From: Nephrocerus scutellatus
Lineage: Eukaryota; Arthropoda; Insecta; Diptera; Pipunculidae
DNA length: 64,000 nt
Assembly (NCBI GenBank): GCA_947095585.1
Contig: OX352761.1
Coordinates: forward strand, 112,455,890 to 112,519,889
Direction: 5' to 3'
A model generated the notes under the pieces. It was not told the origin of the DNA and ran no database searches. It was given only the letters and a program-made list of their open reading frames with translations. Position numbers and translations under genes: made by a program. This document shows positions 34,980-46,674 of this stretch, in pieces. Every line of letters starts with the position of its first letter. Positions within the stretch are counted from its first letter, which is position 1.

Positions 34980-36725
34980 TATGGAAAATACGCCTTCTTA
35001 ACCAAAGTAATGCTGAGCATTCACAGAGATGATTCATCGTCTTCGGAGCAGAACCTACCTTCCTTATCTGAGCCTAGATTTATTTTGTTTAAGTGATACT
35101 ACAAACCATAGTGACCTGTGAGAAAACTCACCCTATCCTTGTCTATATTAAGGATTTCCTTATAGGAATACAGCCTAATTAATCGTCTGCATTGTCTCAG
35201 CGCTGAGCGATCTTCCAAATGGGCCAAACGAAGTCTGTGTTTCCAATTATTAATCAGCGCTGTAGTGGCAGCCCAGTTGACAACACAGCATTGTGTATCA
35301 GGCTCAGATCCTATGAGCGCAGATTCTGAACCAGCCCTAGCTAGTTCATTTGCATATTCGTTGTCTGCAATTCCTTGATGACCGGAGACCTAACCGAGTG
35401 TAACACTGTTTTGTCTGGCAAGAGATTGAAGTGCATCGTAGCATACCAACCTTTTAACTGAAAGAAAATCCATTAACTTGGACGACAGCGCTTTAAGTGT
35501 TGCCTGGCTATCTGGAAAGATGTATATTTGCGCAGATCAACTAAGGTTTATCCTAGCGCAGATCTCGATTGCATTGAGTTCCGTTTGGAAAACTGTAGGA
35601 TTCATTCTCATTCGTATCAGGACTTTGGAGTTAGGTCCAAAAATACCAGCTCCAACTCCAGATTCTATTTTTGAACAGCCGGAACACTATTAGAACATTT
35701 TGCACGGTCCAATATTTCTACCTCAAATAAGCCGACGAAACAGTACTCCTCGTCGGGGATATGCAAAACATGTCTTTTTCGGGAATTGAGTCAAGAATTT
35801 TCAGATATCCCACATGGTCTGTACTTGTTTGTACTTGTATTCTAGCTGCAGCCTAATTGATCATCTAGCGGCAGTCTTCCTATGAAGATTTGTAAGGGTG
35901 AAAGTCTTACAATCCTTTCGTAGGGCAGGTATGCATGGCACCAGTGATACCAAGAGAGGCACTTCTTTGAAGCTATTGAAGCCGTTGTCCGTTCAAGAAC
36001 TTTCGGTCACCAAAAAATGGCCGCGTACGTGATAATGTGCCTCACCATCATTGTATCCATCCAGTGTATCATTTTAGGATGTTGACCCCAAGTTCTACCG
36101 CAAAGGCGCCTACTGGCCAACATGGTCCTAGTAGCGCGTTCGATGGCAGACTTGATATGAGAATTAAGGATAACTAGGAGATATTTAACTTCACTGGAAT
36201 AAACTAAAGTGATGCCTTTGATAGTGACAGGTATCAGATTCATTAATCTTCTTTTCTGAAAGGCACTGGAACGGTTTTTTAAGGATTTATGGGTAGTCCT
36301 TCTCTGCTGCACCATTCTAAATCGTGCTGTGTTAACCACTAAAAAAAAATCGCCAAGTCACATCGCATAACCAATAGCGATGTAACTTGATCTATGTAGA
36401 TCGACTAGAATATTGTCGATCCTGGGACCAGAGAAGAGGTGAAAGGACCCCTCCTTGGGGACAACCCCAAACCGGGGTCACAGACACAGACATTCCCCCT
36501 GAAGAGGAAGTAATATCTCTACTTTCAAGCATGGCCCTTATCCATTGGTTGGTCGAGTCTTCGATACCTCTGCTTCCTATAGAGTCGTAGCCAATAGCCA
36601 TTGCTACATTAACATTGAATGCACCCTCAATGTTAAGTAAAGCACACAGAGGCACTTCATTGGAACGGAAATTTCCTTCTATCTTCATAACAAGTACTTT
36701 TACCTTTCCTGTATGCACACTGTCT
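34980..36725 (-). mobile_element. RNase H-bearing LINE (I/LOA/R1-like), second copy
   Basis: On the minus strand: HTGKVKVLVMKIEGNFRSNE (36715-36650) and LLNIEGAFNVNVAMAIG, which covers the RT A-motif region. Next come WGCPQGGVLSPLLWS (about 36470-36425), FRMVQQRRTTHKS onward, YSSEVKYLLVILNSHIKSAI (about 36205-36150), and after a gap the RNase H domain with FPDSQATLKALSSKLMDF (about 35525-35470) and VSGHQGIADNEYANELARAG (about 35395-35335). It ends in LTGHYGL and a Cys-x-EDDES segment near 35130-35030. It is probably the same family as the plus-strand copy at 21.2-22.7 kb. Frameshifts and stops make it inactive, and the catalytic YADD region is not readable. Confidence 0.78.
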
Positions 36726-39714
36726 TGAGTTCAGACTGCTGGACAAATCCTGCCAGCTCTTATATGAACGTCACTTGGGTTCAGCTAGGTTAATTAATGC
36801 TTACTGAGCTGAAGTAGTGAACGTAACTCTTGAACATTTGAAAATTTATACGCAGCTACCATTATGTTCTTATATGTTATATGTTTTATATATCAACAAA
36901 ATATGTCTACTTTTAGTTTTCAAGTTTTTATTTTAGATTTTAGATAAATAAATAATAAATTTAAAAACCATTCTTATTAGGACTTCCAAGAACTACCTTC
37001 CTTTCTTATCATTCATAGAAATTAACACCAAGTGTGAAATCTGCATTATATTTCTGAAAACTCGAAGCCTTCTCAGCGCATTTGAAGACAATTTTCTTCA
37101 GCAGGATTTTTCACTCCTGAATGAATTCTGTATTTTACGATTACTCTCATTGACGAACGCACACACAAAACAATTAATTATCGCCTCAACAAATGTCTTT
37201 GCTGGCCATAATTGTCATCGGCAGTAGCACGCGCTGCCTGAACATAGAGCGAGGGATATTATCGTGCGTATCTGCTGTTAAAATAAAAATTAATGACAAA
37301 GGATAAAAGGAATTGCAACATCTTAATAGGCCGTGCGGGCACATCCATTCAGGTGGACCTACATGCCGTAACAAACGGTCGGACATTAAAAGCATTTTCC
37401 GTTACTGTTTGATTCTTGTGGTTAAGTTCTTTTAGCGCAATTTAGAGGTGGACTGACGAATAGGTAGAACAACCTCCACCACACGGCCGTAGCTGGAATA
37501 TTCCACTCACTGCACTGTATACGATGACGAGACTTTGATTAAAACGGGATTCTGTGATAGGAAATAATAAAAATGAAAATAAAAAAAATTAATTTGTGAA
37601 ATGAATAATTGTGGCGTGGTTCTGTGTTCGGTGCGAGCTTCATTTTATGTTTGGAAGCATTTAATATGGGATCTTAATTGCAGGACCGACGATAATTAAC
37701 GAGCCGTTACCGGTTGGTCGATTCGGCCGTTCGCAAAGTGCCTGGTACGACGAAAAAGCCACAACCTAACCAGCACCGCGTAAATATTAGTGGCAACCAA
37801 AGAACCAAAAAAATCCTCTCCAAATGTGGTTCTTTGCGCTATTAGGTCAAGCGAATTCATTAAAACCGCTTGCATTTTATGGCGCGGTGGAGATTTCTTG
37901 TTGTTTTTATAGATTTTGAAAGATTTTGGGAGGAAAGGGAAAAACGTAAGATCGACAATAAAAATACTTTATTTGCTTTAAACTTTTGACCAAATTCTAC
38001 TGCTTACCAACTGCAAAAAAATCCATTAGAAATCACCGATCCTTGGTTTGCGGCAAAATGTTACACAATCGTCTGCACTCCTGAATCGTAGGAGAATTTT
38101 TACTTAGAAAATAATTTGCTAACCAGACAGACTAAAAGATATCCCTACAAGAAGAATCGAAGTGAAAAATCCTTTGTCTACTCTGACTTTGACATTCAAT
38201 GCAATAAATGCAAAGGGAAAATCGTAAAAATTTAAAAAATAAACAAAAACAATTTATTGCAACAGAGATTTTTTGCCATTTCCCTAAAACAGGACGCAAC
38301 TTTTCTTTTTGAGTTTTAGTTTGGTTCTATCATTCTTAATATACGGAGTGGAATTCGTGCAATCTTTGTCATTTGATTTTGTTTTCCGGATTTGTACTTT
38401 TTATTGTGTTCGTCCTTTGTAACGATTTGCGATTCTGGATCAGATAATATCTAAGCGCAGAAATGTTATTTCTTAAATTTCTGTTGGAAAAGATTATGAT
38501 AATATTGACCGGCACTAAAATATATTTGCAAAGAAAGTAATGCCAGCCTCAGTCTTGTTTAAAGGCCCCTTTCCCAACCTACTATTACAATAATATGAAC
38601 CGTGCACCATTCTTATACTTGAGAGTTTTTTTTAATTTGGCAGCCTTAGCCATACGTAGATTACAAAGAAACGCCAAGTCAGTCAGAATAAAGTTTTTCC
38701 CTCTAAAACAATCTACTTGGCATAAAGTCCAACTATCTCGTTCAGATTTTCAGTTCATTCAAACTTCCCTACTATCCCGAGTAACTGTCTGTGTGTGAAT
38801 ACACTGTACACCTATTCGAAATACTTCTACACTTTTAAGATTTCCCTTGGGGACAAAGCGCATTTCATAAACCAAAAGTTGTCAAAACTTTCAAAAGTGT
38901 CCAAATCAGATGTTAATGAATTTCTCGTTGGAAGTTTGTGTGTGTCCCAGACTCACAAAGTAATCATGTCTGAAGGACAATGCAGCAGGATGCAGCCAAG
39001 TTGATACATTATTGAAAGTTAATCGATGAATGACTTGCGTTTAGTTTGTTTTTCTTTACCATTGTCTCCCTTAAATTCTTTGTGTTCACCACGATAATTA
39101 AAAACTTTATTTAAAGATGTAACTTTTTTCCTCTCTCTGTGTGTTTCCTTCCCAATCAAGATTAAAAGAACATCAAATGCTTAGTGTAGTTCTTTTTTAG
39201 TGTAATTTATTAAGCCTCAAATATTCCACATTTCCATTAACAAAATTCCAGAAATTTTCATTTATCTTATAAAAGTTTAAGTTGCTCTAGAATCTATTTT
39301 ATTTTCTACCTTCTAAGGAGCTAGTTATGCTTCAATAAAAGCATTTTTTAAAAATAAATTAAATATTATTTTATTTTTTGAAATAAACAAGTGTGTTATG
39401 TATTAAGGGGTTAATGTCTTAAGGGGAAAAGAGCAATGTTGTCATCGTTCCATGTAAAAAGTCACTACATACTACGAGTATCATTTAAATTCTATTCTAT
39501 TGTATTACATTACGTTCCGAAAAAACACAGTCCTACCTTGCTATGTTTACAATAGGCTCAGTATTTTCCCGTTAGATTGATCAAAACGAGAAAAATCTCT
39601 GAATTGAGACATGACAAACAAACCGAAGTAAAATGCTTGGTATGATTTAAGCTACTACTAGGAACCGGGAAGTGTGCTTTCGGTAATATAAGGAAACTGT
39701 GGAAAACCGAACTA
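36726..39714. other. No recognised gene
   Basis: AT-rich with short frames only; no shared repeats noticed. It may be single-copy intergenic or intronic sequence. Confidence 0.4.
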
Positions 39715-41200
39715 AATTTAGACGACAAATGATTGCAATGCCTACCTTAGATGAGTCAAATTCGACTTTGACCAGAAACTAACACAAAAACTACTTCAAT
39801 GTCCCAAAGGAAGTAACTTCATTTGTGAAAGGAATTAAAAATGCTGCCCTGTCTTCAATTCGAACGGTCATTCACAATAACATTCCAACTGACAGCTCTA
39901 TACACAACACCAATCTGCTTGCTTCACATTTCACAGCTAGCTCTACGCTACCTGATAGCGCGTTGTCGCCACCGGGACTTGCAAGAGTTGAATTCTCAAT
40001 GGGACAGATTTACTTTCGTACTCGTCAACTGGCTAGAGCATTAAATGATATCGACATTCATAATCACATGAATCACGTGAAATCCTTAGCGACCAGCAGT
40101 ACGGTTTTTGTAGGCAACGTTCAACAGGTGACCTTGATGGCTTATCTCGCTGAAAAGTGGAACCAGTCTATTTACAAATTTGGTTAAAAAAAAAGCTGTT
40201 TTATTCGATATTTCCAAGACATTTGATAGAGTCAGGCATCAAGCTCTTTTGTCGAAAATGAATGCCTATGTAATTGATAACGCCCTTCTCGATTGGACTA
40301 GTAACTACCTTTGTGACCGTTCAATCCAGGTCGTATTGGACGGTTTTAAATCCAGTAGTCGCCGCATAAATGCTGGTGTTCCACAAGGCTTAGTTTTGTC
40401 TCCGATATTCTTTCATTTTCATTAATGATCTCCTATTCGCTACTTCTAATCCTAATCTAATCCATTCTTTCGCCGACGACAGCACTCTTAGCTTTTCATA
40501 TGATTTCACGCTCTCTGCACGCCCCTCAACATCGCAAGTGTAACTTGAACAACAACGTATGAACGTTAAATTCTGACCTTGACCGCGTAACAAGGTGGAG
40601 ACTAAATAATAGAGTTGAACTTAACGCTTCTAAAACCCAATGCCCCCAACCCTTATCCATGAATGGATCTTGCATTAAGGAAACTGAACAACTTTCAATT
40701 CTAGGTATGTGCGTCAACAACAAGCTTCGGTGCAAGATGTACTCCACTCCTTCAGATCTGGCTACTATTAACAAGGCGTATATTCGCCCTAAACATGAAT
40801 ACTACTGTATTGTCTGGGCAGGTGCCCCTAAGACCACATTGCATCTACTAGACAGAATTCAGAACCGCGCGTTAAAACATATCGGTGACGTAAATATCGC
40901 GAAAATAATCGAATCGCTTGAGCATCGTAGGAATGTTTCCTGCCTGTCACTGTTTTATCGCTTTTTCCACAAGCGATGTTCAAAAGAAATATCCAGATGC
41001 ATCCCGCCCATTCTCCAACCCATCCGTAATACCCGTGCTTCAACTCGAGCTCACGGGTCCACCATTAAGCCTATCTTCGGACGTACTAACCAATTCAGAG
41101 ATTCCTTAATTAGCCGCACACTAGTTATGTGGAAAGAATTGCCTGATTCTTTGATCCCGCATTTGTATCCCTTTAGCGTGTGCACATTTAAAAAAAAATC
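39715..41200 (+). mobile_element. LINE-J copy with two internal deletions and poly(A) tail
   Basis: The plus strand reads MIAMPTLDESNS (39730), then a linker and RT N-terminus with NLLASHFTASSTLPDSALSP (about 39921-39980). A jump from LARALNDIDIH (40030-40060) to the SSTVFVGNVQQ block (40093) loses about 300 bp of RT. It continues LFDISKTFDRVRHQALLSKM (40200-40260), INAGVPQGLVLSPIFF (40366), FADDSTLSFSYDF with breaks (40469), LSILGMCVNNKLR, INKAYIRPKHEYYCIVWAGA (40768-40827), RRNVSCLSLFYRFFHKRCSK (40927-40986) and VMWKELPDSLIPHLYP (41125-41172). Immediately after that the 3' terminal block TTTAGCGTGTGCACATTTAA appears and runs into A9 at 41190-41200, so about 110 bp of 3' end is missing. A His-to-Arg-type decay and stops are scattered throughout. 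Confidence 0.82.
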
Positions 41201-43053
41201 GGTTTTTCTCAGTAGGATTAACTTTATAAAACCGAAAGCATACTTATGTAGTTCTATAAGCCTCTTTTTCCTTCGGCTTGACAGACTTATTCCTAAAAGG
41301 GATGAATTCAATATCGTCTGCTTAAACCAGTATCCGGATGGACTTACAGAGGATTGTTCCCGTCGTCGTTTTATCAAGGTCCGGGATCATTTTTTCTGAT
41401 GCAAGGTTTTTGTAGTTGCCAGCCTTATAAGAGCCCGTTATAGATGCTGAATCGAATTTATAACGATGTCTTGAAGAAAAGAGATGACAATCTTATATGT
41501 GGCACTCAACAACGTTTAACAACGATACTTGCTGCACGTTGTGATATTAACAGAATTAGGTTTATCAAACTGCCATCATTTGGCTTTAGTTAACCCAAAC
41601 CACAAGTCCCACCCTTTAAACAGAAAATAAGAAGCTAAATGGCAGCGATTAATCTGCATCCACTAAATGCAATAAAACTTAATGACCCAAATTCAATTGC
41701 TTAGTCCTTGTCATAATATTCGCATATAACTTTGTGGAAAAGTATTAACTGTTTCCTTAATACTACTTATCAGTTGAAATAATAAAAAATTCGTCATTCA
41801 GTTATGATCTCCATTTACTTCCCGTTATTGCTTGCAATAAATATTATTCAATAATAATGGGATTATTATAAGCAAACGGAATTATAAATAAGTTCCTCTC
41901 TTGAAAAGAAAATAATAAAAATTATGTCCAAAGCAACTAATTAGAACCAACCCTCTTACATTCTACGACCGACTATACTTTAATGACCCAGAAGCACTTT
42001 TATTTACCGTTCTTGAGCCAGTTTTGTCGTTCCGCCCCTATAAAATGGCATATGTGGAAGCACAACTCCAAATCACTGCAATAAATATGAAGAGGATTAT
42101 AATTTTATGGCCAGCAACACGCGTAAGCACAATGAGAAGATGTTAGTCATATACTCTGACTGTCAAGATGCTTTCAAAAATTCAGCCCAAAAAGGATTCA
42201 CCAATTATAATGTATGACGAGGACGCATTAAGACGAGCGCCTTTATTTCCAGATAAAATATTCTAATTGCCAAATGACACGCAGTTACGAGTGTTGTACT
42301 CCTGCAACTATAACCCGGATTTGATTGGGTCACTCACTCACTCACTCATTCACTCTGGCTCTTTGTGTGTCATCATCACATCGGCCGCAGGGATAACAGC
42401 AGTCAGTGGCAGCAATAAAAATGTGAAATTGGGGCCAATTTTCATGCATTCGTTCAGCCCGTTGTACGAGTACATAGGGGACGGGCGAAGTACATACTCG
42501 TTCCCTTCAATCAAATTAAAGCCTTAAATATTACTTATATTGTTGCTATTACGAGTATTTTATTTGATGAGTGTGCGTGCGTGTGTGATTATTTTAATTT
42601 GTCTCCTATACTCTCTCATTAGAGGCACGAAATGATTCACGCATTATTCCTTTGGGACAGTGGTACAAGTGCAAGTAGATGTAAGACACAAACACATATT
42701 TTTAAAAGTTGACTTTCAATGCAGGAAAGAAATTCTGTAGGATAAATTCAATAAATTCCAAAAAGGTAAAATAAAGTTACTAATTATCAGGAGGTTCGGA
42801 CCGAGACACGGTTGTAGATAGAAGAGCACATATTTTACCTTTTTTTTACAAAACCTAGTAAGAACTTCTCCTGCCAGTTTAAATGATAGCGCTGAATTTC
42901 GTTTACGTACGCAACTGGTTAACGAACAAACTTGAATTTACCTAAATATCTTTTTGAGAGTATTACACTCGTACTTACCTAATATTGAATTTCAACACTA
43001 AAACAAGTAAATGAAAAAAAAAATCGTTTTTCGGGTACAAACTTTTATATATA
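41201..43053. other. No recognised gene
   Basis: The stretch 41201-41400 stays open in one frame beyond the LINE tail, but its content (rich in Arg, Phe and Leu) matches nothing I know and is likely chance. A TCAC-type short tandem run lies at 42331-42355. The rest is AT-rich. Confidence 0.4.
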
Positions 43054-43372
43054 ACGGGTGTTTTTTTGGGAGGTTTGTTTTTCCGATAGATGTCGTTTTA
43101 TTTTATGACAGTTGTTTTGACAGCTCAAAGTGGCATTTCTACTCAGTATTGTTTGGCAAATCATTATGAAAAAAAAAAAAAAAAAAAAAAAAAAACAAAA
43201 AAAAAATGACATTTGTGAAAAATAGTCGTGGTAGCCATATGCCAGAAATTGTATTTAAATGTTAAATGCCAAAAAATTATCTACCAAATAAAAAAAAATT
43301 TTGGTCATTTCATAATTTTATATGTGTTTTATTCAAAAAAAAAAATCGGCAACCTCTTAAAAAAACACCCGT
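43054..43372 (+). mobile_element. Tc1/mariner-type MITE, copy 1 of a palindromic pair
   Basis: The terminal inverted repeats start ACGGGTGTTTTTTTGGGAGG and close with the complement of ACGGGTGTTTTTTTAAGAGG, flanked by TA on both sides (43052-43053 and 43373-43374). Inside, an ATG at about 43165 is followed by a 30-base A run (about 43168-43197). The 3' part then reads GRGSHMPEIVFKC and stop, ending near 43261. That is the typical last dozen residues of a mariner-like transposase. The element therefore looks like an internal-deletion derivative of an autonomous transposon. Length is about 319 bp. Confidence 0.82.
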
Positions 43373-43380
43373 TAGATATA

Positions 43381-43667
43381 ACGTGTTTTTTTAACAGGTT
43401 GCCGATTTTTGTTTTGAATAAAACACATATAAAATTATGAAATGACCAAAATTTTTTTTTATTTGGTAGATAATTTTTTGGCATTTAACATTTAAGCACA
43501 ATTTCTGGCATATGGCTACCACGACTATTTTTCACAAATGTCATTTTTTTTTCATAATGATTTGCCAAACAATACTGAGTAGAAATGCCACTTTGAGCTG
43601 TCAAAACAACTGTCATAAAATAAAACGACATCTATCGGAAAAACAAACCTCCCAAAAAAACACCCTT
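43381..43667 (-). mobile_element. Same MITE, copy 2, inverted and 8 bp away
   Basis: This copy starts ACGTGTTTTTTTAACAGG and ends in the complement of AAGGGTGTTTTTTTGGGAGG, with TA on both sides (43379-43380 and 43668-43669). Over its full 287 bp it is almost the exact reverse complement of copy 1, except that copy 1 carries the expanded A run. Only 8 bp (TAGATATA) separate the two. Confidence 0.85.
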
Positions 43668-43669
43668 TA

Positions 43670-44392
43670 CAATCGAAACACGCCACACAGTCGTTTATTA
43701 TTTGGTAATAATCGCCATAATATCTGTTTTTGATGTCGGGGCTATTTCAAAGAATTTTCTATTTTCCACTCTTCATACGCGTCAAAAGCGGAACATTAAA
43801 ATGAGCCGCTTACAAAATTTCAGCCCTCTAGGTCACACGCGTCATATGTGGAATATTAAAAAATGCTATTTTGGACTTAAATACTTACAAAATTCAGGTC
43901 GTGTAGAAGATGGTTAAAAAGGACATCGAAAAGTCGGAAAAAACGAAATGTGACACGTTTCATATGTGGAATATAAAAAAAGCTATTTTGGACTTAGACA
44001 CCTACAAAATTTAAACTCTCTAGGTCGTGTGGAATTTGGTTAAAAATTACCTCAAATGAGTCGAAAAAGAAAATATAACCCATCACATGCGCCATACGCG
44101 ACACGCATCATACTTGGAACATTAAAAATGCTATTTGGGACATAGATACTCAAAAAATTTTCAGCTCTCTAGGTCGTGTGGAAGTTATTTAAATAGGACC
44201 TCAAAGAAGTCGGAAAAAAAATGTCAACCCATCACACGCGCCACACGTGATACGCGACACACCGCATACTCGGAATATCAAAAATGCTATTTTAGACTTA
44301 GACACTCACAAAATTCAGCCCTCTAGGTCATTTGGAAGTTGGTTAAAACCTCGAAAAATTCGAATAAAAATTCAACCTATAATCCATACACA
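43670..44392. repeat. Tandem satellite, period of about 150 bp, locus 2
   Basis: Five diverged units carry landmarks CTCTAGGTC at about 43826, 43908 (partial), 44020, 44168 and 44322. Each unit has CACACGCGCCACACGC-type DNA, GGAATATTAAAAAATGCTAT, TTTGGACTTAGACACTCACA, AAAATTCAGC and GGACCTCAAAGAAGTCGGAA pieces. Even the flank ACGCCACACAGTCGTTTATT matches the flank of locus 1 (near 29350), so both loci share a common origin larger than the unit. It starts right at the edge of MITE copy 2. Confidence 0.8.
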
Positions 44393-44507
44393 TAAACGTT
44401 TTTTATGTAAATTCTCTAATCGGAGATACCCATATGTGCTAAGTTTGAATAAAATCCGGCTAAGTTTTGAAAAAAAAAAATATATGGGAGCTCCTCGGCC
44501 ATGTGGC
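44393..44507 (-). repeat. Family A fragment
   Basis: TTTATGTAAATTCTCTAATC, TGTGCTAAGTTTGAATAAAA and GGCCATGTGGCTCGATCACT echo the family A copies at 47.2 and 49.5 kb. It lies between the satellite and the inverted LINE-J copy. Confidence 0.5.
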
Positions 44508-45375
44508 TCGATCACTTCCAAATTTTTAGAGAAAGTACAAAGCCATAAAACAGTGGCAAGCAGGAAACATTCCTACGACGTTCAAGCGATTCGATTGTTT
44601 TCGCGATATTTACGTTATCAATAAGATTGATCGCGCGGTGCTGTATTCTTTCTAGTAGATGTAATGTGGTCTTGAGAGCACCTGCCCAGACAATCATGTT
44701 GTATTTAAGATTATGGCGAATATATGCCTTGTAAATAGTAGCCAGATCTGAGGGAGTTAAGTACATCTTGCACTGTTTTAGAAAACCTAAACATTTTGCA
44801 GCATTCTAAGCGATGGCGAATATGTGGTCGTTCCAACGAAAGTTGTTGTTGTCGCACATACCGAGTATTACGAGTTTTTCAGTTTCTTTGATGCAAGATC
44901 CATTCATGGATTAATGTTCGGGGTTTAAATTACACTTAGACGACAGAAGATTAGGTTTTGCGAGCATTAAATTCAACTCTAATGTGTAGTCCCCACCTTG
45001 ATATGCTGTCAATGTCAAAATTTAACGCGCTTAACATACGTTGTTATTCAAGTTCCACTTGCGATGAAGAGGGGCGTTCAGAATGCGTGAAATCATATGG
45101 AACGCTAAGAGTGTTGTCGTAGCGGATAGGAGGTGAAAAAGAGAAAGAGTGCCGGTGACAAATCAGAGCCTTGGGGAACACCGGCGTTTGTTTTATGAAT
45201 ATTGGATTTAAAACTGTCCAATACGAAATGGATTGAACGGTCAGAAAGGTAGTTACTAGTCCAATCAAGCTGGGCCATATCAATTCCATAGGCATTCATT
45301 TTCGACATAAGAGCTTGATGCCAGACTCTGTCAAATGCCTTGGAAATATCAAGTGTAACAACTTTGTTTACACCA
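44508..45375 (-). mobile_element. LINE-J copy on the minus strand, missing both ends
   Basis: Read from 45375 downwards: a VVTLDISKAFDRVWHQAL-type block near 45360-45305, MSKMNAYGIDMAQLDWTSNY and LSDRSIHFVLDSFKSNIHKT (45308-45190), NAGVPQGSDLSPALFLFF (45188-45135), and a damaged DDTLSVPYDFTHSERPSSSQ-type stretch. Then comes YLTPSDLATIYKAYIRHNLK (44766-44705), WAGALKTTLHLLERIQHRAI (44693-44635) and SLERRRNVSCLPLFYGF (about 44590-44530). It stops before the 3' untranslated end. The FADD box is damaged and the copy is inactive. Confidence 0.8.
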
Positions 45376-46429
45376 AAATGTGAACATACCGCTCGTTTGT
45401 GATCTTTTGATATATCCTTAGTTTAGGTAATACGCGATTGACTGTGTTTTTGATCCACTGTACTTGTGCACCGTATGCAACATGTACGTTTGTTGCGTGT
45501 ATACTATTCAGAAATCCTGTAGAACCCATTGATAATTATTATAATGAGAATTAAATTTGTAACACATCCTGTGTGCGTCCAGGTCTTTTTGCATTGACGG
45601 TGTCTGACTACAGGCTACCAGGATACAAAAACCTTGATCGGCAATGAACCAATAAACTATCATAGTCTACATGCAAGAAGCACAAGAAAACGCAGGTAAT
45701 TACCAATATGCATTGTGGTCATATCGTCCTGTTATTATGCTAACAACTACCCATTTTGGTAATTCATGTTAAAACGATTACCATTATCCTTGCAGCGGTC
45801 GGCGGCGGCTATTAGCAATTTGGATCCAAAGCGATATGAAAAGTCATCATTGTCATTATCCGCACTGTGACAATTGGATTTACCTTTCAAATTGGTAAAC
45901 GCACTGAAAATAGGAACAACAGGAAACCTTAAGGTGTGTTGTGTGTGTTCCGCATTTAAGGATATTACGATAGGCGCCGAGTAATTTTGTAATTTGAATG
46001 TTAATCAGCCCACGTGTTGGATATATTTAGTTTGGTTAGATGTTTACCTTAGGAGCATAATTTAGCTTCATAGCTTGTTAACAGGGGTAGCCCAACGTCA
46101 TTGCTCTTTTCTGTAATTGCTCTGTGGTAATGAAGCTTTGGCTGTATATAAAAATTAACTCTCAACGTAGAAATTCGAGTTCACAAGATCTCTTTGAAGC
46201 AAAATAAGGACATTTTAATGAAATAAAATATAAGGTTTATTAAAGATATAGGTAACCAAATTAGAAAAAAAAACGTAAGTATTTCGGCATCACTAACAAG
46301 TACATATATCAAAGGTGATCTTGGTCGAAGGCGAATGTCATTGTCTAGCAGTACGATTTGGTACTGCAATAACGTTGAAAGGCATTTGGATAGCGTACGA
46401 GACTCTGAGGCATTTGGAGACTATCACCG
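45376..46429. other. No recognised gene
   Basis: Short frames and no shared repeat. Nothing in it can be named. Confidence 0.4.
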
Positions 46430-46670
46430 CTATTATTCTTGGTGGTGACTGGTGATCAGTGACGTTCTCCATGCAGCATTGACGGAAGAGACACACTGGA
46501 ATTCGACGGTCTATGACAACTTAACTTAAACGCCTGGACTACGCTGAAGATGTTTGCCTACTTTCACATCGACCCAATGATTTGTCAAATATATGACAAC
46601 TGGTTCAACGAGCTGGGCAAAAAAGTTTTTCTCAATGTTATATCACATCATATCACCGAATGACAGAATC
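46430..46670 (+). mobile_element. LINE fragment with a LDYAEDVCLLSH catalytic block
   Basis: A plus-strand reading with breaks gives THWNSTVYDNL, then RLDYAEDVCLLSHRPNDLSN (about 46533-46590) and FNELGKKVFLNV (about 46607-46642). The block corresponds to the LDYADDICLLSH motif of several non-LTR retrotransposons, here with Asp changed to Glu. It differs from the FADDSTLSFS of LINE-J, so it represents another family. The fragment is too short to classify. Confidence 0.6.
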
Positions 46671-46674
46671 CCCA

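Noticed and set aside
35478..35693. Plus-strand frame of 71 codons
   Set aside because: It is antisense to the RNase H domain of the minus-strand LINE.
40659..41399. Intact 246-codon gene
   Set aside because: It is the C-terminal part of LINE-J running through its poly(A) tail into unrelated flank; the rest of the element is broken.
41201..41400. Unknown domain fused to LINE-J
   Set aside because: The frame continues only because the A run adds no stop; no other copy carries this sequence.
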